Source of the DNA: Shewanella sp. ANA-3
Lineage (GTDB): Bacteria; Pseudomonadota; Gammaproteobacteria; Enterobacterales; Shewanellaceae
Assembly (NCBI RefSeq): GCF_000203935.1
Contig: NC_008577.1
Coordinates: 310,001 to 374,000 of the forward strand
Length of the DNA stretch: 64,000 nucleotides
Direction: 5' to 3'
Shown here: piece after piece, positions 16,917 through 26,140 of the stretch
Layout: each line of letters starts with the position of its first letter
Numbering within the stretch: the stretch's first letter is position 1
Notes under the pieces: model-generated
Database searches by the model: none
Seen by the model: the letters and a program-made list of their open reading frames with translations, nothing else
Told to the model about the DNA's origin: nothing
Program-made: the position numbers and the translations under genes

Positions 16917-18095
16917 GTGAAACCTGCCACCTATAACACCGAAGCCTTCGATGAGTGGATCCGCAGTCGCTTTGTGGAACTCAACTCCCAGCTCGAACAG
17001 CATTATTACCAGCAGAGCGACCGTGCCAATGTGCAAGATATCGGCACCGAGCTTAAGCAAACACTAGAAAGCGAAGGGCGCGAACTGATTAAGGCGCTGC
17101 TCGATGAAGGCAATACCGATGAAGGCTTCGACAGTGCCTTCGATCTGCTGGGGAATGTCGGCCTGTATATGGCCGCCTGCCGTCGCCATGAAATTACCGA
17201 ACCGACACGGGAAACCACTTCGCCACTGGTAGAAGCTTCGGCGCTCGCTATGCATATCGGCGCCTCCATCGGCGTGACGCCGCGCTTTGCTACTGCTCAT
17301 TTAACCACCCATAACCGTGCCCACAATGGTATCTACAAACGCTTTACCGATCTGCCCGACGAAAAGCTGTTTGTGGATTACAACACTAAGGGCATCTTGG
17401 CCTATAAGCGCGCCAGCGATGCCTTATTAAAAATCCAGCCCTTGGGGATCTCTCATCCGATTAGCCACGATTTATTGCGGGTCGCCAAGCAGGCATTGCA
17501 GGATGTGATTGAGTCAAATCAGCAATTATTCAAACGTTTAGATACCGACCGCTTTTTCTATTGTGTGCGTCCCTATTACAAACCCTATCGAGTTGGCTCT
17601 GTGGTATATCGCGGCGCCAATGCTGGCGACTTTGCCGGGATTAACGTTATCGATTTAACCTTAGGTCTCTGTTTTGCCAACGAATCGGCCTATTCGCAAA
17701 TGCTGGTGGATAAGTTTTTATACATGATGCCAGAGGACCAACAAATCCTGCGGGAGTGTATGCGTCGCCCGAATTTGATGGATGACTTTTTACAATCGAA
17801 GGCCTGCGTGCAGCAGGATTGGTATCAGGAAAACCTCAAGCTGTTTATCGAAGTTTGTGAATTACATGGCGAAACCGCCATTCAACACCACAATGAGTTA
17901 GTGACTAAATACATTGCCGAGCCTTCGGTGAATATGGAGCAGCAACATTTAGCCAAGGTCACCGCCAGTGGCCCACCATTGCATGTGCTGCTCGGCTCCC
18001 TCGAGCGCTTAAGGGATAGACGCGCCGCGGTGTTGCGACACGATATTCGCACCCGTTATCACGATCTGAAGAAACTCAAAGACAGTTTAAGGTAA
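16917..18095 (+). CDS. PrnB/IDO-TDO-superfamily haem protein
   Basis: A 392-residue protein with a GTG start and AAGGATG six bases upstream. The sequence fits the PrnB-like (DUF1864/PF08933) branch of the indoleamine/tryptophan dioxygenase superfamily. These are all-helical proteins that bind haem and an indole substrate. Visible landmarks are CVRPYYKPYRVGSVVYRGANAG (residues 216-237), FAGINVIDLTLGLCF, and ELHGETAIQHHNELVTKYIA (residues 315-334), where His324 or His325 probably ligates haem. It is paired four bases from a kynureninase-like gene, which favours an oxygenase acting on tryptophan or a related indole. Pyrrolnitrin genes are absent, so the reaction of PrnB itself need not apply. 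Confidence 0.8.
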   Translation: MKPATYNTEAFDEWIRSRFVELNSQLEQHYYQQSDRANVQDIGTELKQTLESEGRELIKALLDEGNTDEGFDSAFDLLGNVGLYMAACRRHEITEPTRETTSPLVEASALAMHIGASIGVTPRFATAHLTTHNRAHNGIYKRFTDLPDEKLFVDYNTKGILAYKRASDALLKIQPLGISHPISHDLLRVAKQALQDVIESNQQLFKRLDTDRFFYCVRPYYKPYRVGSVVYRGANAGDFAGINVIDLTLGLCFANESAYSQMLVDKFLYMMPEDQQILRECMRRPNLMDDFLQSKACVQQDWYQENLKLFIEVCELHGETAIQHHNELVTKYIAEPSVNMEQQHLAKVTASGPPLHVLLGSLERLRDRRAAVLRHDIRTRYHDLKKLKDSLR

Positions 18096-18099
18096 GGTC

Positions 18100-19221
18100 A
18101 TGCTGCTAAATGTAAAACAAGACTTTTGCCTCGCAGGCCCAGGCTATTTGCTTAACCATTCAGTGGGGCGGCCACTCAAATCGACCGAACAGGCATTTAA
18201 GCAGGCATTTTTTGCGCCCTGGCAAGAGTCTGGCCGCGAGCCTTGGGGTCAATGGTTGGGCGTCATCGATAACTTTACCGCGGCGCTGGCGAGCCTATTC
18301 AATGGTCAACCACAGGATTTTTGCCCGCAGGTGAATCTATCGAGCGCATTGACCAAAATTGTGATGTCCCTCGATAGATTAAATCGCGATGGCGCCGTGG
18401 TGCTGATGAGCGAGATTGATTTTCCCAGCATGGGGTTTGCCCTGAAAAAGGCATTGCCCGCAAGCTGTGAATTGCGCTTTATTCCCAAGGGTTTAGATGT
18501 CACCGACCCCAATGTGTGGGACGCGCATATTTGTGCCGATGTCGATTTAGTCTTTGTTAGCCATGCTTATTCCAATACGGGTCAGCAGGCGCCATTGGCG
18601 CAGATCATTCCCCTTGCCCGTGAGCGTGGCTGCTTGAGCCTAGTGGATGTGGCGCAATCGGCTGGGGTTTTGCCGCTGGATTTAGCCAAGCTACAGCCGG
18701 ACTTTATGATTGGTTCGAGTGTGAAATGGTTATGCTCAGGCCCTGGGGCTGCGTATCTGTGGGTCAATCCGGCGATTTTGCCCCAGTGTCAGCCGCAGGA
18801 TGTGGGTTGGTTTAGCCATGAAAATCCCTTCGACTTTGATATCCATGATTTTCGCTATCACCCAACTGCGCTGCGGTTTTGGGGTGGTACACCTTCTATC
18901 GCGCCCTATGCGATTGCTGCCCACAGCATTCAATATTTTGCCAATATTGGCTCACAGGCGATGCGTGAACATAACTTGCAGTTGATGGAGGCAGTTGTAC
19001 AGACATTAGAGCCTGAGTTGGTCTCGCCGCGGGAAGCCGATAAACGCAGTGGCACCTTGATCCTACAATTTGGCGAGCGCCAAGCACCCATCATGGCGGC
19101 GTTGGCGGAGGCGAATATCAGTGTCGATGCCCGCAGTTTAGGAATACGCGTATCGCCGCATATCTATAACGATGAGGCCGATATCGCGAAATTGCTGGAG
19201 GTAATAAGAGCCCATCGTTAA
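18100..19221 (+). CDS. Kynureninase-like PLP enzyme (aminotransferase class V fold)
   Basis: A 373-residue fold-type I PLP enzyme. Lys209 (GSSVKWLCSGPG) is the Schiff-base lysine and Asp183 (LVDVAQS) the pyridine-N partner. GWFSHENPFDFD and FWGGTPSIAPY are typical of kynureninases, which split kynurenine to anthranilate and alanine. It is shorter than many kynureninases (about 410-420 residues). It starts four bases after the PrnB-like gene, so the two should be co-translated. No kynurenine formamidase is near. Confidence 0.83.
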   Translation: MLLNVKQDFCLAGPGYLLNHSVGRPLKSTEQAFKQAFFAPWQESGREPWGQWLGVIDNFTAALASLFNGQPQDFCPQVNLSSALTKIVMSLDRLNRDGAVVLMSEIDFPSMGFALKKALPASCELRFIPKGLDVTDPNVWDAHICADVDLVFVSHAYSNTGQQAPLAQIIPLARERGCLSLVDVAQSAGVLPLDLAKLQPDFMIGSSVKWLCSGPGAAYLWVNPAILPQCQPQDVGWFSHENPFDFDIHDFRYHPTALRFWGGTPSIAPYAIAAHSIQYFANIGSQAMREHNLQLMEAVVQTLEPELVSPREADKRSGTLILQFGERQAPIMAALAEANISVDARSLGIRVSPHIYNDEADIAKLLEVIRAHR

Positions 19222-19306
19222 CGGATTGAACAGGGCTTGCTCGAAGCGGCTATGAATGGGGTGCGCTAAGTCGACCTAGTTACCCCAATGCCGATATAAC
19301 ATCAAC

Positions 19307-19333
19307 CCTTAGTCTCACTGGTTGAGGCTAAGG
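19307..19333. terminator. Hairpin between kynureninase-like and YceK-like genes
   Basis: An 11-bp stem with one G-T wobble and a 5-base loop, between convergent genes. It lacks a strong T tract, so its terminator role is uncertain. Confidence 0.45.
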
Positions 19334-19356
19334 TAATTTATGGGTGGCGGATGCGC

Positions 19357-19680
19357 TTAAATGCTGTAGTTATAGCGACAGAACATAGACCGCGGAGTGC
19401 GAAGCTCAGGATTGCTTGGGGTGATCGCCAAATCAGCGGGTAGCATCACTGCATCGACTACCAGTGAGCCGCCCATATCCACCAGTGTCAGTGGGATAGT
19501 AAACAGCAGCAGAGGCGGAGCGGATATCGCGGATATCACCACACACTCCTCGCCATTATCGACAGCCGTTTGCACACTCGAAAAAGAGTGACCCCAGGTT
19601 GAATCTGCTCCCATTCTCGACGTTACCGCTGCGCATCCGGTGAGAGACCCGCATACAACTAACCAAGCCAACCAACGCAT
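19357..19680 (-). CDS. YceK/YidQ-family lipoprotein
   Basis: A 107-residue predicted lipoprotein with lipobox SLTGC. ATG at 19680 is chosen because GGAG lies five bases before it; a GTG two codons earlier is less likely. The body has the family pattern TWGHSFSSVQTAVD, then PLLLFTIPLTLVDMGGSLVVDAVMLPADL, a hydrophobic stretch about the length of one helix. The function of YceK/YidQ proteins is not established. Confidence 0.8.
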   Translation of the reverse strand: MRWLAWLVVCGSLTGCAAVTSRMGADSTWGHSFSSVQTAVDNGEECVVISAISAPPLLLFTIPLTLVDMGGSLVVDAVMLPADLAITPSNPELRTPRSMFCRYNYSI

Positions 19681-19864
19681 AACCACTCCATTGTTTATGT
19701 ATGAAAAACCGCATTGCTTCTATGTGACTGACTCGTTTGATCGACTAAGTGTATTGGTACTGTGGCAGCATAGCGGATTTTACTCGGCACAAATGTGCTC
19801 TGTTTCAATGGTTTGGCATTCTAATCAGATGAGTTTCGTTGTCAATTATTTGGCAATTGCCCTG

Positions 19865-21067
19865 TTATGACTCAATCCGTTTGCAGTTGAGGCGTTCAAC
19901 AATCTGGCTGGCATTCAGATCATGGACGACGTTTATCACGGTGGAAGGTGCGTCGGTAATGGCGCCTATCACCACCAAAATGGGGATGGTTTCCATTGGT
20001 AACCCTAAGGCAGTGACGATAAAAATCTCCCCGAGAAAAGCGCCGCCCGGCACGCCGCCAATGATGAAGGCGGACAGGACTGAGATGAGTATGGTCACCA
20101 TAAACACATCGACCGTAAAATCTAAACCGAGCAGAGAGTAAATAAATACAATCTTCAAGGCGGTGATAATGGATGCGCCGCCCTTATTTAAATTCACCAG
20201 CAGCGGCAGGCTGATATCGGCTATTTCGGGTTTTATCCCCATCTTCAGCGCCGCCCTTAAGGTGACGGGCAGGGTCGCGAGGGAGGAGGTAGTACCTAAT
20301 GCAGTCACTGCGGGCTCGAGGGCGTGTCGCCAAAATTGTCTAATCCCGTGCATGCCACCACCAAGCCAGGCATAAAAGGTGGAGCCGACGGTAAGGTAGA
20401 TAAAACAGGCCACTAAAAATAATCCTACGGCGCGGGCAAAGGTCACCACAAGCTGCGGATCTTGACTCGCCATGGTGGAGGCAAAGTAAGCGCCAAGGCC
20501 GACGGGGGCTGCCAGCATAATAATGCTGACAATCTTCATGATCACGGTATTAAAACTGTCGAGCAGTGCCGAAACTTTACGGCCATCTTCCCCCGATTGA
20601 CCTATGGCGATTCCGGCAATCACCGACATGATGATAAGCGCCAAGATATTGGATTTGGAGAGTAATCCAGAAAAGTCATTAGTGGTCAGCAGCGCCACAA
20701 AATCCATCTTCCCCGAGGTATCGCTAACGGTTTGATTAAGATCGAGGGTCACGCCTTGGGCTGGATCAAACACCAATGCTAGTAAGGTGATGCCGACGGC
20801 GGGAATAATCGCCATCAGAATCGAGACGCCCATAATCGACGCTAAAATCGCCCCGAGCTTTTTTAAGTCCGTCATGCGGGCTATTGATGAGGTCACGCTG
20901 ATCGCCACCAAGGGCACGATAATCATGAACAACAGATTCAGAAAGATTTGCCCTAATGGCTTGAGCTTGAGTGCCAAGGATGGCCAATAGATGCCGATAA
21001 TGCCGCCGAGTAATAATGCGCTGAGTAGCACAATAGAGTCTTGATAGGGTTTGAGTTTTTGCCACAT
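19865..21067 (-). CDS. Dicarboxylate/amino-acid:cation symporter (DAACS family)
   Basis: About 400 residues, polytopic. It has the glutamate/dicarboxylate symporter landmarks: LKPLGQIFLNLLFMIIVPLVAISV, ALGTTSSLATLPVTL (the serine-rich re-entrant loop), LPLLVNLNKGGASIITALK, GGVPGGAFLGE and the final APSTVINVVHDL. It takes up dicarboxylates or acidic/neutral amino acids with Na+ or H+. ATG at 21067 gives the normal family N-terminus (MWQKLKPYQDS); in-frame ATG 21109 or TTG 21136 would add a hydrophilic tail. It shares no operon with neighbours. Confidence 0.85.
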   Translation of the reverse strand: MWQKLKPYQDSIVLLSALLLGGIIGIYWPSLALKLKPLGQIFLNLLFMIIVPLVAISVTSSIARMTDLKKLGAILASIMGVSILMAIIPAVGITLLALVFDPAQGVTLDLNQTVSDTSGKMDFVALLTTNDFSGLLSKSNILALIIMSVIAGIAIGQSGEDGRKVSALLDSFNTVIMKIVSIIMLAAPVGLGAYFASTMASQDPQLVVTFARAVGLFLVACFIYLTVGSTFYAWLGGGMHGIRQFWRHALEPAVTALGTTSSLATLPVTLRAALKMGIKPEIADISLPLLVNLNKGGASIITALKIVFIYSLLGLDFTVDVFMVTILISVLSAFIIGGVPGGAFLGEIFIVTALGLPMETIPILVVIGAITDAPSTVINVVHDLNASQIVERLNCKRIES

Positions 21068-21210
21068 AGCTAAGCGCCTATTATTTTTATCATTGTTTCG
21101 GTGAGTCATTAGGAGCGCCCAAATGAAAGGGAACAATCATGCAGCATGGACATGCTCAAGCTAGCGAGTCATGTAAATAAGTGCAAGAAGGGATTGGAAA
21201 TAAACTGTTT

Positions 21211-21240
21211 TTTGGCTTTGGCTTTGGCTTTGGCTTTGGC
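21211..21240 (+). repeat. Five tandem TTTGGC units
   Basis: A hexanucleotide array of five perfect units that decays into related G/T-rich repeats up to about 21270. It lies in the 370-base gap upstream of the DAACS gene (on its 5' side) and before a small lipoprotein. I see no gene in this gap. Such arrays can vary in number by slippage. Confidence 0.85.
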
Positions 21241-21517
21241 TTGGGCTTGGGGTTGGTTTGGGTTTTGGGTTCACGGGTAACCAGCGTGCTTGAGTCTCTT
21301 CTTCATCCGATTTTGGACGATACGGCTCTGGTTAACGCGATAGCTTCTGTTTAGACGTATTAGCCACACGGCGAGTGCACGTCAGTAAAAAGGTGTATTT
21401 ACCTAGTTAGGCTCGTTTGTAGCGTTGTGCCACACTCGTTTATTGATTAGCTTAACCACTCTGGGTTGCATGCAAATACCCAAGGCCAAAATTACTATTT
21501 AATCAGGGATGAATAAA

Positions 21518-21697
21518 ATGCTAAAAAAATGGATTGCGATACTGTTACCCGTTGCCGTATTAGGTTTGAGTGGCTGCGCATCGGTAAATGACACAGATAC
21601 CGATTCGACGGTGGCAAGCAGCGCCGAGAAGAAAGTCACCAAAAAAGATTGCGACAAAGTCACGAGCACGGGTTCGCGCATTGGTCGTTGCAAATAA
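21518..21697 (+). CDS. Small lipoprotein of unknown function
   Basis: A 59-residue predicted lipoprotein. Lipobox LSGC follows a hydrophobic run (IAILLPVAVLGLSGC). The mature peptide is about 40 residues, with an Asp/Thr/Ser-rich start (DTDTDST), a basic middle (EKKVTKKDCDK) and two Cys. ATG at 21518 is preferred since AGGGATGA lies about eight bases upstream. An in-frame ATG at 21509 overlaps that element. No family recognised. Confidence 0.72.
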   Translation: MLKKWIAILLPVAVLGLSGCASVNDTDTDSTVASSAEKKVTKKDCDKVTSTGSRIGRCK

Positions 21698-21724
21698 TCA
21701 GCTTGATTCTGCTTGCATCGGCAT

Positions 21725-21754
21725 AAAAAACGGTCCACTTGGGGACCGTTTTTT
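21725..21754. terminator. Bidirectional terminator
   Basis: A6-CGGTCC, a six-base loop, and GGACCG-T6 between the small lipoprotein and the convergent TonB receptor gene. Confidence 0.9.
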
Positions 21755-21824
21755 GTTTGTGGCATTTGCTCAGCCTGCCTTAAGGGAAGGCTGACACAAG
21801 TGATTGATGCCTTTTAGCCTGTTA

Positions 21825-24062
21825 TCACCAACTCAGTTGATAATTGAGGGCAAAGGTGCGGCCACGGCCGTGGTAGTCGAACATAGACTCAGGGCCGTAG
21901 GTTGGGCTGTAGAAGTACACAGCTCTTTGGCCCCACAGGGTGCTGTAGTCTTTATCGAGCAGGTTTTCGATGCCGTAGCTCAAGGTACCGACGGGTAAAT
22001 CGATAGAGCCCAGTAAATCCAGCGTTGTGTAGCTATCAAGCTCACTCGCTAGGCCATCGTCGGTTTTGAAGCGATAGTCAGATTCGGCGCTAAAACTGTG
22101 CTCTGCCTGTAAACGGATCTTCTGTGTCTCGCCGCGCCAGCCAATAAAAGCAGTGGCCTTAGAGGGTGAGGCATAAGTGACGGTTTCATCGTTCCAGCGA
22201 TCTTCATCCTTCACTTCACTGCGTACCAGATGCAGGTTGGTGCCGACTTGCCAATCTGAGGTGATATCAAAGTTAAGCTGTGCCTCTAGGCCATAGCTGC
22301 GCTTATCTTGGTCTTTGACATTGATGGTCAGATCTTTGCTGTTAACCTCAATGACCTTGTCAGACACGGCATAGTAGACGCTGGCTTGCGCCTGCCAACG
22401 GTCTGCAAGATAACGCCATCCCAGCTCCATGGAGTCGGTTTTGATCCCGTCAAGACGGGTATCATTGATATTGATGCTATTTTGCAGCTGTAAGTAACCA
22501 TCGGCATCGGCCTTGTAGGTGCCGCGGCCATAGTATTTCGACAGGTCTGGCAGCTCAAAGCCTTGGGAATAGGCAAGCCAGAGTTGTTGGTCTTGGCTCA
22601 ACTTGGCCACCAAGCCAAGGTTGACTAAGCCGATGTTATAGTCGGTGCTGCCGCCTTTAATGGCATCGGCCCCCTTAGCCTTGCCGGAGGCGATCGCCAC
22701 CTGCTGGTTATAACCGATAAAATCATCAACGCTGTTTTCCATGTGTTGATAACGATAGCCAGCGTTTAGCACCAAAAAGCTATTCATCTCCCAACTGCTT
22801 TGGATAAATGCCGCAATAGACTCGACCGTAAAGTCGACATAACGGCCGGTAGTGAACAGCTCGCGCATCACTAAGCCGCCGTGTTGGTTGGCGGCATTGA
22901 GGTCGAAGCTCATTTGGTTCGAATCAAAACTTTCTTTATCCCAATCCAGTCCCCAAGTGAGTGTGAGGCTATCGACGGGTTTGGATTCTACGACCGCTTT
23001 CAAACCATAGATGCTGGTGTTTTGGGCCGATGCAGAGAAGTTGTAGACGCCACTGGTTTCATTGACATAGGGGAACGGGTGGAAATCCAGATTCTCTTTG
23101 CGATAAAAGCCTTGTAAATACAGGGTTTGACCCAGAAACTCATCCTGGGAGTAGGACAGATTCAGTAAAGTACGCTCGGTGGCGGGGCTGCGGTCAGCGT
23201 CCAATCCTTTACGGGTTTCCAGCACTGAGGCATCGCCCGTGACACCGGAGAAGTTCTCACCCATATACAGGCCATGTTCTTCGTCTGAACCATTGCGATA
23301 GTATTGCGCCATGGCGCTGAGGCTGGCGTCATTGGCAAGCTGCCAATCCATATTCGCCATCAAATCATAACCTTGGGTGTACTGCATTCCGGTTTGCGAG
23401 ATATCCAGCATCACAGGATTGTCACTGCCATCAAACCACTGGCCGTTTTCTTGCCAAGCGGCGCTGAAGCGTCCCTTAAGCGAATCACTGCCCCCGGTAA
23501 CCGCCAGCGCGGTGCGATAATCTAAATCATCACTGCTATTAAAGCCGGACTTAAATCCTGCTTCGGCCTCGAAGGTATCACTGCTGTCAGCCGCTTTTTT
23601 AGTGACGATATTAATGGCACCGCCCAGTGCGCCACCACCATAGATAGCCGACGCGCCAGCCAGTACCTCGACGCGCGCAATATTGAATGGATCGATACTG
23701 TCTAGCTGACGGCTGATGCTGCGAGAGGTGTTCATCGACACGCCATCGATTAATACCACCATGGCGCGACCGCGAATATTCTGGCCAAAGTTGGTGCGCC
23801 CTTGGCTGGACACATCCATCGACGGCACTAAGGCGGCGAGCATTTCCTTAATCCCTTTGCCGCTATCGGTTTGCTCGCGAATGCTGGCTTCATCAATGAT
23901 CCACACTGTGCTGGATAGATCGCTGATTTGGGTAGGTGAACGGGTGGCGGAGACCACCATGCGCTCCATCTCGTTTTCAGCGGCTGTCGCCACATTAATA
24001 AGCCCCAGTTGGCAGATAACTGCGGCGGCGACTAGGCTTATCGGCCCCATAGACTTAGGCAT
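21825..24062 (-). CDS. TonB-dependent siderophore-type receptor
   Basis: A 745-residue receptor from ATG 24062, which has GGAG about seven bases upstream and gives a proper signal peptide (ISLVAAAVICQLGLINVATAAE). Longer in-frame starts add a hydrophobic tail that fits no signal. The TonB box region (MERMVVSATRSPTQISD) and plug (INIVTKKAADSS, GASAIYGGGALGGAINIVTKK) are clear, and the barrel ends WGQRAVYF...FALNYQLSW, with an aromatic C-terminus. The family resembles the vibriobactin/catecholate receptor branch. A Fur-like site lies upstream. Confidence 0.9.
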   Translation of the reverse strand: MPKSMGPISLVAAAVICQLGLINVATAAENEMERMVVSATRSPTQISDLSSTVWIIDEASIREQTDSGKGIKEMLAALVPSMDVSSQGRTNFGQNIRGRAMVVLIDGVSMNTSRSISRQLDSIDPFNIARVEVLAGASAIYGGGALGGAINIVTKKAADSSDTFEAEAGFKSGFNSSDDLDYRTALAVTGGSDSLKGRFSAAWQENGQWFDGSDNPVMLDISQTGMQYTQGYDLMANMDWQLANDASLSAMAQYYRNGSDEEHGLYMGENFSGVTGDASVLETRKGLDADRSPATERTLLNLSYSQDEFLGQTLYLQGFYRKENLDFHPFPYVNETSGVYNFSASAQNTSIYGLKAVVESKPVDSLTLTWGLDWDKESFDSNQMSFDLNAANQHGGLVMRELFTTGRYVDFTVESIAAFIQSSWEMNSFLVLNAGYRYQHMENSVDDFIGYNQQVAIASGKAKGADAIKGGSTDYNIGLVNLGLVAKLSQDQQLWLAYSQGFELPDLSKYYGRGTYKADADGYLQLQNSININDTRLDGIKTDSMELGWRYLADRWQAQASVYYAVSDKVIEVNSKDLTINVKDQDKRSYGLEAQLNFDITSDWQVGTNLHLVRSEVKDEDRWNDETVTYASPSKATAFIGWRGETQKIRLQAEHSFSAESDYRFKTDDGLASELDSYTTLDLLGSIDLPVGTLSYGIENLLDKDYSTLWGQRAVYFYSPTYGPESMFDYHGRGRTFALNYQLSW

Positions 24063-24233
24063 AGCATTCTCCATCAAAAACAACAGGTACATGAGAAGCC
24101 AAAAGGACAGCATTGTGGTGCCATTTTCTCGCGACCCAGAAAGCGTTTTTAATGATTTGAATTCAATGCGCTAACTGAATGTGAATGGAGAGTATTCCGT
24201 GTTTGGCTCCAAAAAAGACGCATTATTATAGTT

Positions 24234-24252
24234 GTAATTGAGAATTGTTATT
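24234..24252. promoter_or_regulatory. Fur-box-like operator upstream of second TonB receptor
   Basis: Matches the 19-base Fur consensus at 12 positions by eye, centred in GAATTGTTATT about 170 bases upstream of the gene start. The surrounding region is AT-rich. The rest of the roughly 400-base gap to glnA's end has only the terminator at 24405. Confidence 0.5.
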
Positions 24253-24404
24253 AATTGAATTTACAAAGCCTTTACTTTTTTACACGTTGTAAATCACTCG
24301 ATGACAACAAATGGGTAAATAACAACGAGAGGTCAGGGGTTATGTGTGTAGAGGTGTCGAATATGCAGGGGGAATAATTAGGAGTCACAGAACGATAGAG
24401 ACAA

Positions 24405-24436
24405 AAAAGCCCCGACAGAAGACTGTCGGGGCTTTT
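24405..24436 (-). terminator. glnA terminator
   Basis: Perfect 14-bp stem (AAAAGCCCCGACAG with complement) and a 4-base loop, with a T-run on the minus strand. It lies 34 bases after the glnA stop. Confidence 0.92.
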
Positions 24437-24469
24437 AGATGTTGTGCAGCTAATCGATGCCGTTAGCCA

Positions 24470-25879
24470 TTACAGGCTGTAGTACATCTCGAACTCTAAT
24501 GGGTGAGTTGTACGGCTTACACGCTCAGCTTCTGCAGATTTCAGTGCAATGTAAGATTGGATGAAATCTTCGCTGAATACACCGCCGCGAGTTAAGAACT
24601 CGTGGTCAGCTTGCAGGTTCTCAAGTGCGTTTTCTAATGAAGTCGCTACTTGTGGGATTTCAGCCGCTTCTTCCGCTGGCAGATCGTACAAGTCTTTATC
24701 CATAGCTTCGCCTGGATGGATCTTGTTTTGGATACCGTCGATACCCGCCATCAGCAGCGCTGCGAAACCTAAGTATGGGTTTGCATGTGGATCTGGGAAG
24801 CGAGTTTCGATACGACGGCCTTTAGGGCTTGGTACCACTGGAATACGGATTGAAGCGCTGCGGTTACGTGCTGAGTAAGCTAACATCACTGGCGCTTCAA
24901 AGTGTGGTACTAAACGCTTGTAAGAGTTAGTGCTTGGGTTAGTGAAGGCGTTCAGTGCGCGAGCGTGCTTGATGATACCACCGATGTAGTACAGTGCAGT
25001 TTCACTTAAACCAGCGTATTTGTCGCCAGCGAACAGGTTCACACCGTCTTTAGACAGAGATTGGTGAACGTGCATACCGCTACCGTTGTCGCCAACGATT
25101 GGCTTAGGCATGAAAGTCGCAGTCTTACCGTAGGCGTGAGCCATGTTGTGTACTACGTACTTCAGAATTTGGATTTCGTCCGCTTTCTTAGTCAGAGTGT
25201 TGAAGCGAGTTGCGATTTCGTTTTGACCCGCAGTCGCCACTTCGTGGTGGTGAGCTTCAACTACTTGACCCATTTCTTCGAGCACTAAACACATAGCGCT
25301 ACGTAAGTCTTGTGAAGAGTCAACAGGAGCTACTGGGAAGTAACCGCCTTTCACGAATGGACGGTGACCAGTGTTACCACCTTCGTAGCTAGTGCCAGAG
25401 TTCCATGCCGCTTCTTTAGCGTCGATTTTCACGAAACAACCAGACATGTCAGTACCGAAACGTACGTCGTCGAACAGGAAGAATTCTGGTTCTGGTCCAA
25501 CTAATACAGTGTCAGCGATACCGGTAGAGCGTAAGTATTCTTCCGCTTTTTTCGCGATAGAACGTGGGTCACGGTCATAACCAGTCATAGTGCCTGGCTC
25601 GAGAATGTCACAGCGGATCAGTGCAGTGGTTTCTTCGGTGAATGGGTCTAATACAAACGTGGTTGGGTCTGGCATCAGCACCATGTCTGATTCGTTAATG
25701 CCTTTCCAGCCAGCGATTGACGAACCGTCAAACATTTTGCCGTCTTCGAAGAAATCAGCGTCTACCTGATGAGCAGGAATAGATACGTGCTGCTCTTTAC
25801 CTTTGGTGTCGGTAAAACGTAAATCAACAAACTTAACTTCTAATTCTTCAAGTTGCTTTAAAACTGATTCAACTGACAT
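24470..25879 (-). CDS. glnA: Type I glutamine synthetase GlnA
   Basis: A 469-residue enzyme (ATG 25879 with GGAG eight to nine bases upstream) that joins ammonia and glutamate at the cost of ATP. Visible motifs are the N-terminal [14 protein letters not shown] and [37 protein letters not shown], and the adenylylation loop [12 protein letters not shown] with Tyr. This length and loop mark the adenylylated GSI-beta type controlled by GlnE. No ntrBC genes follow. Upstream DNA holds a sigma-54 promoter candidate and NtrC-like half-sites, fitting nitrogen control. Confidence 0.97.
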   Translation of the reverse strand: MSVESVLKQLEELEVKFVDLRFTDTKGKEQHVSIPAHQVDADFFEDGKMFDGSSIAGWKGINESDMVLMPDPTTFVLDPFTEETTALIRCDILEPGTMTGYDRDPRSIAKKAEEYLRSTGIADTVLVGPEPEFFLFDDVRFGTDMSGCFVKIDAKEAAWNSGTSYEGGNTGHRPFVKGGYFPVAPVDSSQDLRSAMCLVLEEMGQVVEAHHHEVATAGQNEIATRFNTLTKKADEIQILKYVVHNMAHAYGKTATFMPKPIVGDNGSGMHVHQSLSKDGVNLFAGDKYAGLSETALYYIGGIIKHARALNAFTNPSTNSYKRLVPHFEAPVMLAYSARNRSASIRIPVVPSPKGRRIETRFPDPHANPYLGFAALLMAGIDGIQNKIHPGEAMDKDLYDLPAEEAAEIPQVATSLENALENLQADHEFLTRGGVFSEDFIQSYIALKSAEAERVSRTTHPLEFEMYYSL

Positions 25880-25964
25880 TCTCAAGTCTCCGGTAGGGTA
25901 AAGGGATGTCCCTTCTATAATCTTTTAACTCAAGTCGTGCTTGAGCCAAACTTACAAGCTATAT

Positions 25965-25980
25965 AGCGATATCTATGCCA
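25965..25980 (-). promoter_or_regulatory. Sigma-54 (-24/-12) promoter candidate for glnA
   Basis: On the minus strand TGGCAT-N5-TCGCT keeps the essential GG and GC ten bases apart and matches the TGGCAC-N5-TTGCW consensus at most positions. Transcription would begin near 25954, giving a leader of about 75 bases before the glnA ATG. Confidence 0.72.
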
Positions 25981-26017
25981 ACAATTTAAGGTGTTGATAA
26001 TAAAAGGCTATATATTT

Positions 26018-26140
26018 TAGTGCACAACAATTTACTTTGCGCTGCACTATATTGGTGCGTTTGTATGTGGCATTTTGGTGCATTAATCCATTTTGGTGCG
26101 CACCGTTACAACACCATTTTAGTGCACGGTATTTGAGTGC
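26018..26140. promoter_or_regulatory. Array of NtrC-like GTGC half-sites upstream of glnA
   Basis: Six GTGC cores occur at 26020, 26055, 26078, 26096, 26122 and 26137, several in the form (A/T)TTT(G/A)GTGCA/G. The site at 26043-26059 (TGCACTATATTGGTGCG) fits the NtrC dyad TGCAC-N7-GTGCA with one mismatch, and the site at 26110-26126 is near-complete. They lie 40 to 170 bases upstream of the sigma-54 candidate, as enhancers do. The rest of the gap up to 26864 (about 700 bases) has no recognised gene; it must contain the typA promoter. Confidence 0.62.
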
